Positions 18,028 to 26,643 of a DNA stretch of 64,000 bases are shown piece after piece. Made by a program: the position numbers and the translations under genes. Positions within the stretch are counted from its first letter, which is position 1; every line of letters begins with the position of its first letter. Under the pieces are notes generated by a model that ran no database searches, was not told where the DNA came from, and saw nothing but the letters and a program-made list of their open reading frames with translations. Location: positions 1 to 64,000 of the forward strand of contig DATCMA010000009.1 of NCBI GenBank assembly GCA_036563645.1, written 5' to 3'. Source of the DNA: DATCMA01 sp036563645. Its GTDB lineage: Bacteria; Actinomycetota; Actinomycetes; Mycobacteriales; Micromonosporaceae.

Positions 18028-18946
18028 AGCGGATCCTCGGGTCCAACGCGGCGTACAGCAAGTCAACCACCAAATTCATCACCAGGTAGACCAGCACCAA
18101 AATGACGACGATCGACACAACGGTGGCGCCTTCCTTGGTGATGATCGCCCGGTACACGTGGTGACCGATCCCGTTGACGTTGAAGATCCCCTCGGTGACG
18201 ATGGCGCCTCCCATGAGCATGCCGAGGTCAGTGCCGAGATACGTCACCACGGGAATCAAGGAGTTCCGGAGCATGTGGACGCCGACGACCCGGCGCATCG
18301 GCAGTCCTTTCGCGATCGCCGTTCGTACGTAGTCGGCGCGGCGGTTCTCCGCGATGCTCGTGCGCGCGAGCCGGGCGATGTACGCCATGGAGACACTGCC
18401 CAGCACGAACCCGGGGACGATCAGCTCGCCGAGGGAGGGATTCCCCGAGACGGTGGGCTTGACGATCTGCCACTGCACGCCGAGCAGGTACTGCAGCACG
18501 AAGCCCGTGACGAAGGTCGGCAGGGCGATGAGGAAGAGGGTCGACACGAGGACGAGGTTGTCGAGGAAGCCATTGCGCCGCAGGCCGGTGAGGACGCCGG
18601 CGATGATGCCGATGACTCCCTCGATCGCCAGGGCCACCAGCGCGAGCTTGACGGTGTTGGGGTAGGCCTCGAGGAGGATGTCGGAGATCGGGCGTCCCCC
18701 GAGGGTCTGGCCGAAGTCCCCGTGGAGCAGGTTCTTCATGTAGAGGAGGTACTGGATCCAGACCGGCTCGTCGAGGTGGTACTTCTCGGTCATCATCGCG
18801 ATGTACGAGTCCGGGCAGCGCCGATCACCGCACTTGCCGGCGAAGGGATCCCCGGGGACGGCCCAGACCAGGACGTAGATGAAGAACGTGGTGCCGATGA
18901 AGACGGGGATCAGTTGGAGTAGCCGTCTCAGCACATAGCGGCCCAT
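18020..18946 (-). CDS. Peptide ABC transporter permease (DppB type)
   Basis: A 308-residue permease starting MGRYVLRRLLQLIPVFIG, the hallmark opening of DppB/OppB proteins. It continues with FFIYVLVWAVPGDPF and an EAA loop (YVRTAIAKGLPMRRVVGVHM). It pairs with the DppC-type subunit. A Cys pair in GKCGDRRCPDS in the first external loop is seen in related permeases. It follows dppA across a 17-bp hairpin. Confidence 0.92.
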   Translation of the reverse strand: MGRYVLRRLLQLIPVFIGTTFFIYVLVWAVPGDPFAGKCGDRRCPDSYIAMMTEKYHLDEPVWIQYLLYMKNLLHGDFGQTLGGRPISDILLEAYPNTVKLALVALAIEGVIGIIAGVLTGLRRNGFLDNLVLVSTLFLIALPTFVTGFVLQYLLGVQWQIVKPTVSGNPSLGELIVPGFVLGSVSMAYIARLARTSIAENRRADYVRTAIAKGLPMRRVVGVHMLRNSLIPVVTYLGTDLGMLMGGAIVTEGIFNVNGIGHHVYRAIITKEGATVVSIVVILVLVYLVMNLVVDLLYAALDPRIRYE

Positions 18947-19023
18947 TGACCCTCCAGACGCGGAACGCCCGATGGGGCTTGCTGGCGACGGTGGAGCGGG
19001 CGGACTCCCCCGTCACGGACAGG

Positions 19024-19062
19024 CTCAGGTCCGGCCCACCCGGGAGGTGGGCCGGACCTGAG
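19024..19062 (-). terminator. 17-bp intercistronic hairpin between dppA and dppB
   Basis: A perfect 17-bp stem (19024-19040 with 19046-19062) with a 5-nt loop begins 10 nt after the dppA stop and about 80 nt before dppB. Such a partial terminator or RNA-stability element would keep the binding-protein message more abundant than that of the membrane components. Confidence 0.75.
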
Positions 19063-19071
19063 GACGGTCAG

Positions 19072-20709
19072 CTACTTGAGTTCGACCGAGGACAGGTCGA
19101 TGACACCGACGTGGGTGGTCCGGACGTTCTTCAACCGCTCGGAGTACCCCGACTGCTGGTTGACCGTGACGATCGGGATCGAGGGAACGTCCTGGTCAAT
19201 CAGCTTCAAGGCCTCGGCGAACTTCGCGTGTGCGGTCTGGATGTCCGGCGCGGAGACGCCCTCCTTGTAGAGCCGGTCGACCTCCTTGTTGCTGTAGAGG
19301 CCGTCGTTGGAGGAGCCACCGGTGGTGTACAGCGGACCGATCCAGTTCTCGACGTCCGGGTAGTCCTGCTGCCAACCCGCCCGGTACGGACCGTTCATCT
19401 TGTGGGCGTTGATCTGCTGGCGGAACACCGCGAAGGTCGGCACGCCCTCCGCCCGCGCGTCGATACCGAGGACGTTCTTGACGCTCTGCGCGACGGCCTC
19501 CATCCACTCCTTGTGGCTGGCGTCGGCGTTGTAGTAGAAGACCAGCTCACCCTTGAAGCCACCGGCCTTCTCCAACAGCCGGCGCGCCTCCTCCGGGTCG
19601 TACCGGCACACCGTGCAGTTGCCCGCCTGGTCCCCTGGGGTGAGCGGGTTGGCCCAGCTCGTCGACGGCTGCCGAGACCCGAAGAAGATCTTCTCGGCGA
19701 TCGCTTGCCGGTCAATCGCGAGGGAAATCGCCTTGCGGAGATCCGGGTTCTGGAACCGCTTGTCGTACAGCGGGAAGGCGATGAGCTGCGTCACCGGGAT
19801 CGGCACGTTCAGCGCCCGGTCCCCGAGGTCGGACTTCCACTTGTCGCCAGCGAGCGCCGAGACCGGGATCTGCTGGAGGAAGTCGAGGTTGCCCGCCAGC
19901 AGGTCGTTGTAGGCCGCCGTGTTGTCCTGGTAGAGCTTGACCGTGATGTCCTTGATCTTGACCTTGTCGTCGAGGGTGTACTCGTCGAAGCGCGTCAGCT
20001 TGATCTCGACGTTGTCCTGCCAGGACACGAACTTGACCGGCCCGTTCCCGATCGGCTTGCGCCCGAACTCGTCCGGATCCATCGTGAAGAAGACGTCCGG
20101 CATCGGGTAGAAGGCGCTGTAGCCGAGCATGGTCGGGAAGATCGAGAACGGCGCGCTGAGCGTCACAGTGAAGGTGTAGTCGTCGACCACCTTCAGCCCG
20201 GACATCTCCTTGGCCTTCGGCTCAGGCGCCTTCTTGGGGCCATCCGGGCCGTCCGGGTCCTCCGGGTGGACGTCAGCGAAGCCCTCGATCCGGCTGAAGA
20301 AGCTGGCGTTCTGCGCACCGTTCGGCGCGTACGCAGCCCAGTTCCACGCGTCGACGAAGTTCTTCGCCTTGACCTCGGTGCCGTCGTGGAACTTCGTCCC
20401 CTTCTTGATCTTGATCGTATATGTCTTCGAGTCGGTCGTCTCGATCGACTCGGCAACCGCGTTCACCGGGCTGCCGTCCTCGTTGCGGTACGTGACGAGG
20501 CCGGTCCACAAGAAGTCGATGATGTTGCCACCACCCGTCTCGGTGGTGTTCGCGGGCACGAGGGGGTTCTCGGGCTGGACGCCATCGATGGTGATCGCAC
20601 CGTTTGCGGTGTCGCCGCCAGAGTCGTCACCCCCACCGCCACAGCCGGCCACCGCCAGCATGACCACGGTCGCACTGACCGTTAATCTCAACGGGAAATG
20701 CCCGCGCAT
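19072..20709 (-). CDS. Peptide ABC transporter substrate-binding lipoprotein (SBP family 5)
   Basis: A 545-residue extracellular lipoprotein. The signal peptide ends in the lipobox VAGC near residue 23, followed by a Gly/Asp-rich linker. The mature part shows the family 5 pattern: GTKFHDGTEVKAKNFVDAWN and a C-terminal LRKAISLAIDRQAIAEKIF segment. It should capture oligopeptides for the DppBCDF-like importer downstream. The start at 20709 precedes a basic MRGHFPLR n-region. It carries an Asp/Pro/Lys-rich insertion near residue 150, probably a surface loop. Confidence 0.92.
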   Translation of the reverse strand: MRGHFPLRLTVSATVVMLAVAGCGGGGDDSGGDTANGAITIDGVQPENPLVPANTTETGGGNIIDFLWTGLVTYRNEDGSPVNAVAESIETTDSKTYTIKIKKGTKFHDGTEVKAKNFVDAWNWAAYAPNGAQNASFFSRIEGFADVHPEDPDGPDGPKKAPEPKAKEMSGLKVVDDYTFTVTLSAPFSIFPTMLGYSAFYPMPDVFFTMDPDEFGRKPIGNGPVKFVSWQDNVEIKLTRFDEYTLDDKVKIKDITVKLYQDNTAAYNDLLAGNLDFLQQIPVSALAGDKWKSDLGDRALNVPIPVTQLIAFPLYDKRFQNPDLRKAISLAIDRQAIAEKIFFGSRQPSTSWANPLTPGDQAGNCTVCRYDPEEARRLLEKAGGFKGELVFYYNADASHKEWMEAVAQSVKNVLGIDARAEGVPTFAVFRQQINAHKMNGPYRAGWQQDYPDVENWIGPLYTTGGSSNDGLYSNKEVDRLYKEGVSAPDIQTAHAKFAEALKLIDQDVPSIPIVTVNQQSGYSERLKNVRTTHVGVIDLSSVELK

Positions 20710-20747
20710 AAGTAGAGCCTCCCTAGGGCGTCACAGGCCAAGATGAC

Positions 20748-20760
20748 TGTCACTGTGACA
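20748..20760. promoter_or_regulatory. Palindrome TGTCACTGTGACA upstream of dppA
   Basis: Six-bp perfect arms around a single central base lie 39 nt upstream of the dppA start. A further half-site GTCACAG is at 20730-20736. This is a candidate operator for the peptide importer; the regulator is unknown. Confidence 0.4.
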
Positions 20761-20910
20761 CCCATGAGCGAAAGCGGGAAGGCTCGTTATCAAGCCGATA
20801 CGGTGAAACGCCTCTCAGCTCTCTCTATATCGAGGAACGCCGCTTAGCGTCGACTGTCCGTCGATCGTCTGAATGCGACACGCCATCATCCATGCGACGA
20901 ATGTCGATTG

Positions 20911-21615
20911 CTAGACCAACCGGCGGTCGGCAGCCCAGCGGGACAACTCGTATCGGTTCGACATCTGCAGCTTTCGCAGCACGTTCGAGACGTGCGTCTC
21001 CACCGTCTTAATGGAGATGTAGAGCTCTTTCGCGATCTCCTTGTAGGCGTATCCCCGCGCCAGCAGACGCAACACCTCGCGCTCACGGTTGGTGAGCTGG
21101 TCGAGCTCCGGATCCACCACCGGGGTATCCGGGCGCGCGGCGAAGGCGTCGAGCACGAACCCCGCCAACCGCGGGCTGAAGACCGCGTCCCCATCCGCGA
21201 CCCGACGGATCGCCGTGACGAGTTCCTGCGGCGAGATCGTCTTTGTCACGTATCCGCGCGCTCCCGCGCGGATGATGTCGATGACGTCCTCCGCCGCGTC
21301 GGAGACGGACAGCGCCAAGAAGCGAACCGGCTGCGCCCCCGAGGGTCGTCCCTTCCGCAACACCGCGTCCAGGACGGCCCGGCCACCGCCGTCGGGCATG
21401 TGCACGTCGAGGAGAACGACGTCCGGCGCGGTCGCGGTGATCCCCGCTACGGCCTCGGCCACCGTCCCCGCCTCCCCGACGACGTCGACGTACCCGCCCA
21501 ACTCAGCGCGGACGCCAGCCCGAAACATCGCGTGATCGTCGACCAGGAAGACGCGGAGCCGCCGCTCCTCGCCGCCCTCCGGCGCACCGGCGGCCGTGGT
21601 CAGATCCTCAGTCAT
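20911..21615 (-). CDS. NarL/LuxR-family response regulator paired with PspC-type kinase
   Basis: A 234-residue cytoplasmic DNA-binding protein. The receiver domain (residues ~20-140) has the acidic pair in FLVDDHAMFRAG, the phospho-acceptor Asp in VVLLDVHMPDGG and the conserved Lys in GYVTKTISP. The C-terminal LuxR helix-turn-helix reads LTNREREVLRLLARGYAYKE and ISIKTVETHVSNVL. It begins 2 nt after the kinase stop and should be its cognate partner. A likely target is the divergent PspC/toast-rack operon, whose promoter carries an 11-nt-spaced direct repeat. Confidence 0.93.
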   Translation of the reverse strand: MTEDLTTAAGAPEGGEERRLRVFLVDDHAMFRAGVRAELGGYVDVVGEAGTVAEAVAGITATAPDVVLLDVHMPDGGGRAVLDAVLRKGRPSGAQPVRFLALSVSDAAEDVIDIIRAGARGYVTKTISPQELVTAIRRVADGDAVFSPRLAGFVLDAFAARPDTPVVDPELDQLTNREREVLRLLARGYAYKEIAKELYISIKTVETHVSNVLRKLQMSNRYELSRWAADRRLV

Positions 21616-21617
21616 CG

Positions 21618-22868
21618 CTAGCTGTCCTTTCCCGTGCTCGACGCGGCCCGCGACAGCGGCAAGATGAGCCGAACCTCCGTGCCCTCACCCGGGGCGCTGC
21701 GGATCTCCGCCCGCCCTCCGTGCCGCTGCATACGGCCGATGATCGAGCCGCGCACCCCGTGCCGCTGCTCTCCCACCGTCGCCAAGTCGAAGCCGACGCC
21801 CCGATCGCGGACGAAGACGCTGAGCTGCTCCGGCTCCGCCTCCGCGTAGAGCGACACCGTCTCCACACCGGCGTGGCGAGCCGCGTTGACCAGCGCCTCG
21901 CGGGCCGCCGCCACCAGCGCCGCCACCCGCTCATCAGTGTCGCTGTCGCCCACGATCACCGTCTCCACGGTGATGGCGTAGGTGTCCTCAATCTCAGCCG
22001 CCACCTGCTCCAGCGCCGCGGCGAACCGTTCCGTCGGCGAGGCGACCGGCTTGTACAGCCAGTTCCGCAGCGACCGCTCCTGCCCGCGGGCGAGCCGCTG
22101 CACCATCTTGACGTTGTCGGCGTTGCGCTGGATGAGCGCCAGGGTGTGCAGCACCTGGTCGTGCACCATGGCGGCGAGTTCGGCCCGCTCCTGCTCCCGG
22201 ATGCGCGCCTCGCGTTCCGCGCGCAGCTGGTTGTACGTGCGCCACAGCACCGGCGCGGCGACCACCCCGACCCCGATCAATCCGACCAGCGCGAAGAGCA
22301 CGCCGGTGACGACGACCTCGGGGTCCTCCAGCGGCGCGTACACCGCAACCACCCCGATGGCGCCGACGGCGACCAGCACCCCACCACCGATGAAGCGCAG
22401 CAGGAACGCCCGGCGTCCGGTCTCGTCGAGGACGACGGCGAGCCACGGCATCCGCAGGAACATGGCGCCCCAGCGCTGCCGCTGCTCCGGCGCGGACTGG
22501 TGCCAGATGATGCCCGCGCCGACCGCGATGATCGCTACCAGCCAGCCGGCGGTGGCGGTCACCCCCGACGAGCCGAACAGCAAGACCTGCATGAGCAGCA
22601 CGCCGAGCCCGATGGCGATGAACGACAGCAGCTGCCCCACATCGCGGCGCGGTGGCGGCTCGGCGGTGGCGGGCTCCGGCGGCACGACCGCCCAGAACGC
22701 GGCGTAGAGGAGCACCCCGAACCCCTGCAGGGTGCTCAGGACGACGAAAGCGATCCGGAGCCGTACCGCCGAGACACCGAGGTGCTGGGCGATCCCGGCC
22801 GCGACACCGGCGACCACGCGCTGGTTGCGCGCACGGTACAAGCGGGGTGGCTGCCGGGACGGTTGCAT
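21618..22868 (-). CDS. PspC-domain sensor histidine kinase
   Basis: A roughly 416-residue membrane kinase. It opens with a PspC domain (LYRARNQRVVAGVAAGIAQH, residues ~8-65) and has about five membrane segments up to residue ~205. The DHp helix contains MVHDQVLHTLALIQ with the phospho-acceptor His. The C-terminal HATPase shows the N box (NAARHAGVETVSL) and G box (RDRGVGFD). This architecture recurs in actinobacterial envelope-stress systems next to PspC/LiaF-like proteins. The start is uncertain: ATG 22868 with a distant AGGAG, or GTG 22883 just 3' of it. Confidence 0.88.
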   Translation of the reverse strand: MQPSRQPPRLYRARNQRVVAGVAAGIAQHLGVSAVRLRIAFVVLSTLQGFGVLLYAAFWAVVPPEPATAEPPPRRDVGQLLSFIAIGLGVLLMQVLLFGSSGVTATAGWLVAIIAVGAGIIWHQSAPEQRQRWGAMFLRMPWLAVVLDETGRRAFLLRFIGGGVLVAVGAIGVVAVYAPLEDPEVVVTGVLFALVGLIGVGVVAAPVLWRTYNQLRAEREARIREQERAELAAMVHDQVLHTLALIQRNADNVKMVQRLARGQERSLRNWLYKPVASPTERFAAALEQVAAEIEDTYAITVETVIVGDSDTDERVAALVAAAREALVNAARHAGVETVSLYAEAEPEQLSVFVRDRGVGFDLATVGEQRHGVRGSIIGRMQRHGGRAEIRSAPGEGTEVRLILPLSRAASSTGKDS

Positions 22869-23017
22869 CGCTGCGCTACTCACTCCTATGGATCTGCGGT
22901 AGGCCGACTCCGACCGACGCAGGCGGGTCCGGTGACTCGATCGTCACATGCCCCTACCCGTAGCGACTACACGGGCGATTCCCGGAGGCGAGTCACCCGG
23001 ATAGCGGTAGGGACATC

Positions 23018-23035
23018 TCAGGGTGCGTTCAGGGT
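23018..23035 (+). promoter_or_regulatory. Tandem TCAGGGT operator candidate
   Basis: TCAGGGT occurs at 23018-23024 and 23029-23035, an 11-nt period that puts both on one helix face. This is the layout expected for a NarL/LuxR-type response regulator upstream of its target. CCCTACC (22952-22958) and GGTAGGG (23006-23012) also form a long inverted repeat in this divergent gap. Confidence 0.45.
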
Positions 23036-23068
23036 CGTCGCCGGAGGTTATCGGGCACGGGCGCGCGG

Positions 23069-24880
23069 ATGATCGGGAGTATGACCGACGATGCCGCTCA
23101 GCCCCGTGCCATGGGCCAGCCAGCGGACGACGACACACCCGATTCCGCTCCGCGTATCGACGCGAATGCCGCCGACAGCGCGGCTCGCGCAGCCGAGGGT
23201 ACGGCCGAGGCACAACCGACCGCGCCGCTGCCCGACTCCGGGGTCGGCGACGCACCGGCAGCGTCGCCGTCAGCCGCCGACGATCCGTCGACCACTGCCT
23301 ACCCTCACCCGGGATCCACCGGATCGACGACGGGCGTGTCGGCCGAGGCCACGGAGGCGACCGCGACGTCCGCCGACGCTCCGCGCACGGAGACCGGTTC
23401 ACCGCAGGGCACGGCGACTCAGGCCGGCCCGACGCCGGGTGCTGAGCCACCCCCGTGGAGCGCGCCGCCCCCACCGCCGTCGTTCGGCTCCGCGTTCACC
23501 CACCGCTATGGGCTCGTCCGCCCATTCCACGGCCGATACTTCGCGGGCGTGTGCGCCGCCATCGGGCAGGCGACCAACACGGATCCCGTGCTGTGGCGGG
23601 TCCTGCTGGCCGTCCTGAGCTTCGCGGGCGGGATCGGCATCCTGATCTACCTCGCCGCGTGGCTCATCATTCCCAGCGAAGGCGACACCGCGTCACCGAT
23701 CGAGTCGATGCTCGGCCGGGGTGACTCCAGCATGTCCCCGGCGCTGGTCATCATCCTCAGCCTGCTGGTCGCGGTTCTATTCGCCTTTATCGTGACCGAC
23801 AAATTCCGGGCCATGGTCCTGGGCGCAGCGATCGTGATCGGGGGCGCGCTGCTGCTCAACCGCAGCAGCACGGGTCGCGCGCAGGCCATGGCGCCGCCGC
23901 CCACGGGGCACTGGCCGAGCGGATCAGGCCCGGCGCAGGCCGGCGCGACCGCCGCGGCGCAGGCCACTCCCCCCTACGGGGGGTATGCCCGCGGCCGGTG
24001 GATCGCCACGCCGAGCGGCTATAGCCGCGAAGAGGTCCCTCTGTCCCCTCCGCCGCCGCAGCAGCAGCACCACGCCCACGAGGCGCCCTCATTCGGGTAT
24101 CCCGGAGCGACCGCCGGGTTCCCGCCGCAGGGATACGCGCCAGGCTGGCGACCCGCCGGCGGCGCGCCACCCCCGCCGCCCTATCGGCCGCCGTTCGCAC
24201 CGCACGGCCCGTACGCTCAGCAGCCACCACCACCGCCACCGGTCGCTCCGCCGCGACCCGCGCCCCCGCCACGGGAGCGGTCCCGGCTCGGGACAGTGAC
24301 CTTATCGATGATCTTCATCATCCTCGGCGTGGTGGCGATGTTCGATCTCACCACTCCGATATCGGTGTCGGCGTCGGCGTACTTCGCCGCGGCGCTGGTG
24401 ACCATCGGAGCCGGGTTGATCATCGGGGCGTGGTTTGGCCGGGCGCGGTGGCTCATCGCACTCGGCCTCGCCACCGCCATCGCCCTCGGCATCACCACCC
24501 TCGCCGAGCGGTACAGCGGGTACGCGCAGGCCGCCGACGTGAGCTGGCGCCCCACCAGCTATGAGGAAATCTCGGACCGGTACGTGCTCCGCGTGGGCGA
24601 CGCGCTCCTCGACCTCACCGCGGTCGACTTCACCGGTCGGGACGCCAAGATCTCCGCTCGGGTGGAGTTCGGTGACCTTCACGTCATCGTTCCGCCCGAA
24701 GTGGATGTCGAGGCGAGGGTTTTCGTCGATGTAGGCGACGCGCAGGTTTTCGGCACCTCCTGGAGCGGGATTGGACTGCCGGCACGCACCATCACCGACC
24801 TCGGCGACGACGGCCGAGGCGGGGGAACGCTTCGCCTGAATCTGCACGTGAGCGTCGGCAGTGTGGAGGTATACCGATGA
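23069..24880 (+). CDS. PspC-domain protein with Pro-rich linker and toast-rack-like C-terminus
   Basis: A 603-residue membrane protein. Residues 1-140 are acidic, Pro/Ala/Thr-rich and low complexity. The PspC domain spans about 142-205 (YGLVRPFHGRYFAGVCAAIG). One membrane segment follows at ~224-243. Then comes a Pro/Gly/Gln-rich region (270-408), helices between 410 and 480, and a beta-rich C-terminal domain resembling LiaF/toast-rack modules (FGDLHVIVPPEVDVEARVFV). It is divergent from the PspC-kinase/regulator pair and probably acts in envelope-stress sensing. The start could also be the ATG at 23081. Confidence 0.82.
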   Translation: MIGSMTDDAAQPRAMGQPADDDTPDSAPRIDANAADSAARAAEGTAEAQPTAPLPDSGVGDAPAASPSAADDPSTTAYPHPGSTGSTTGVSAEATEATATSADAPRTETGSPQGTATQAGPTPGAEPPPWSAPPPPPSFGSAFTHRYGLVRPFHGRYFAGVCAAIGQATNTDPVLWRVLLAVLSFAGGIGILIYLAAWLIIPSEGDTASPIESMLGRGDSSMSPALVIILSLLVAVLFAFIVTDKFRAMVLGAAIVIGGALLLNRSSTGRAQAMAPPPTGHWPSGSGPAQAGATAAAQATPPYGGYARGRWIATPSGYSREEVPLSPPPPQQQHHAHEAPSFGYPGATAGFPPQGYAPGWRPAGGAPPPPPYRPPFAPHGPYAQQPPPPPPVAPPRPAPPPRERSRLGTVTLSMIFIILGVVAMFDLTTPISVSASAYFAAALVTIGAGLIIGAWFGRARWLIALGLATAIALGITTLAERYSGYAQAADVSWRPTSYEEISDRYVLRVGDALLDLTAVDFTGRDAKISARVEFGDLHVIVPPEVDVEARVFVDVGDAQVFGTSWSGIGLPARTITDLGDDGRGGGTLRLNLHVSVGSVEVYR

Positions 24881-25179
24881 AGCGGCACCGCACCGATGGA
24901 GTCTCGCTCGCCTTCGGCGTGATATTCCTCGCCATCGCCGCCTGGTGGGGGCTCTCCCAGGTCTTCAATCTGGCGATCCTCCCCGTCGGCTGGATCGCGG
25001 CCGCGACGCTGATCCTCCTGGGGCTGTTCGGTCTAGTCGGCGCCCTGCGCGCCGACCGTTCCCCGCAGCCCACCGACCCCGCCGCCCCCGCCTCCGGCAA
25101 CCGGGATCCCGGCCCGTCCGGGCCCACTCCGGGAGGCCCTGATCAGCCCACGACAAAGATCCCCCCAGTCACGCAGTGA
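24877..25179 (+). CDS. Small two-helix membrane protein of the PspC locus
   Basis: A 100-residue protein overlapping the preceding gene by ATGA. Two hydrophobic helices (LAFGVIFLAIAAWWGLSQVF and a second at ~40-58) are followed by a Pro/Asp-rich tail of about 40 residues. It resembles the short membrane partners often encoded after PspC/toast-rack proteins. Coupling indicates a role in the same envelope-stress unit; no enzyme signature is present. Confidence 0.75.
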   Translation: MKRHRTDGVSLAFGVIFLAIAAWWGLSQVFNLAILPVGWIAAATLILLGLFGLVGALRADRSPQPTDPAAPASGNRDPGPSGPTPGGPDQPTTKIPPVTQ

Positions 25180-25320
25180 GCTCCCTCAGATCGCCCGCGC
25201 TGTGTTCCCCGCCGGGGGCGCCTATGCTGGCCGATGGAGTTTCGGCTTCCCAGCCGGTTCACGTGCCGCACGCGGCACGGTCCGTTGCCGTTCCTATCCA
25301 CCGCGAGGAGCTCGTACGAG

Positions 25321-26571
25321 ATGACCCAGTCCTCCGTCGTGCCCACGGCTGGCAGCCGCCCGGTTCGCCTCGGCACCCGCGCCGCCCGCGTCCTCACGAG
25401 CGAGTTGGCCCGGCGTAACGGAGCCACGAGCGCGCTGCTGGTGGGGGTAGACGCCCGTTCGGCCGTCCTCGCCGCGGCGATCGACGCGCTCCTTCCCGAC
25501 GACCGGCTGACGGTCATCCCGGCGGCGGGCACGCCCGCGTCCGCGCTGCGCGACCACATCACCGGACAGGGCCCCTGGGTCACCGAACGAGTCCGCGTCG
25601 CGGACACGGTGGACGAAGTCGACCCCGCCGACGTGATCATCGTCGGCGAGCCGCTGACCGGCACCGCAGACGACGCGCGGGCCACCATCGACGGGTTGAC
25701 CAAGCACCTCGCCGACGGAGGTGTCCTCACCGTCGCTACCCCGACGCTGCCCGGCGCGACCGCCGGTGCCGCCGCGGAGCTGGAGCGCCAGGGAGCGCTC
25801 TTCGGCGTCGGCACCGACCTCGTCCTGCTCCACAACCCGCCGGTTCGGGTGTATCGGCTGCGGTTCACCCCGGCGGACACCGCCACCGCGGAGCTCCTGA
25901 GCCCCAGTTACCGCACGTCGAGCGTGCCCCTGACGCGGCGCATGCACATCGACTCCAACGGGGTGGCGGCCGCCGGCATCGCCCTGGGACTCGCCGCCCT
26001 GACCCGGGTCACCCGCCCCCGGTCCACGCTGTGGCTGGTCCCGGCGCTCGCCGCCGTCCCGGTGGCGGCGTTCTTCCGCGACCCGGAGCGCGAGATCCCC
26101 ACCGACCCCTCGGCGGTGGTCGCCGCCAGCGACGGTCGGGTGCTGTCGGTCGAGCGACTCCGCGATCAGCGCTTCGGAGATCAGGAGTTCCTCCGCATCG
26201 CGGTCTTCCTGTCGGTGTTCGACGTGCACGTCAACCGGGCGCCCGTCGCCGGCAAGGTGGTCGACTACTTCGTCGAGGACGGCGGCTACGCGGCGGCGAT
26301 GAAGCCCGAAGCGGAACACAACGTCTCCGCCTACACCGTGCTCGACACGGTCCACGGCACCGTCGTGGTCGCCCAGCGGACTGGGCTGATCGCCCGGCGG
26401 ATCGTGCACCGCGCGCCCGTGGGCACGCTGCTGGCCCGAGGCGAGCGATTCGGTTTGATCCGCTTCGGCTCCCGCACCGACGTCTACCTGCCCGCCGAGG
26501 CGGCGGAACCGCTCGTGGTCCCCGGTGATCGGGTCCGCGGCGGTTCCTCCGTCGTGGCGCGGTGGCACTGA
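25321..26571 (+). CDS. psd: Phosphatidylserine decarboxylase with N-terminal Rossmann/methyltransferase-like domain
   Basis: A 416-residue protein. From about residue 200, after LTRRMHIDSNG, it matches the short actinobacterial/archaeal PSD that makes phosphatidylethanolamine from PS. It carries AAFFRDPEREIPTDP, VFDVHVNRAPVAG and a C-terminal GGSS motif where self-cleavage before Ser yields the pyruvoyl group. Residues ~15-190 form an extra alpha/beta domain (SALLVGVDARSAVLAAAID, DVIIVGEPLTG) reminiscent of a class I SAM methyltransferase but with a degenerate glycine motif. Typical PSDs of this type are ~210-240 aa. The ATG at 25321 has GAGGAG upstream. Confidence 0.85.
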   Translation: MTQSSVVPTAGSRPVRLGTRAARVLTSELARRNGATSALLVGVDARSAVLAAAIDALLPDDRLTVIPAAGTPASALRDHITGQGPWVTERVRVADTVDEVDPADVIIVGEPLTGTADDARATIDGLTKHLADGGVLTVATPTLPGATAGAAAELERQGALFGVGTDLVLLHNPPVRVYRLRFTPADTATAELLSPSYRTSSVPLTRRMHIDSNGVAAAGIALGLAALTRVTRPRSTLWLVPALAAVPVAAFFRDPEREIPTDPSAVVAASDGRVLSVERLRDQRFGDQEFLRIAVFLSVFDVHVNRAPVAGKVVDYFVEDGGYAAAMKPEAEHNVSAYTVLDTVHGTVVVAQRTGLIARRIVHRAPVGTLLARGERFGLIRFGSRTDVYLPAEAAEPLVVPGDRVRGGSSVVARWH

Positions 26572-26623
26572 CGGGCGAGACGAACGGAGGCCCGCCGGGC
26601 CGGCCAGCGCCGCCCGCTCACCC

Positions 26624-26641
26624 GTGCCGTCTCCGGCACGC
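26624..26641. terminator. Short convergent hairpin between psd and pssA
   Basis: A GTGCCG/CGGCAC-type stem with a short loop lies between the psd stop (26571) and the pssA stop (26644). It is in position to end both converging transcripts. Confidence 0.4.
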
Positions 26642-26643
26642 GC

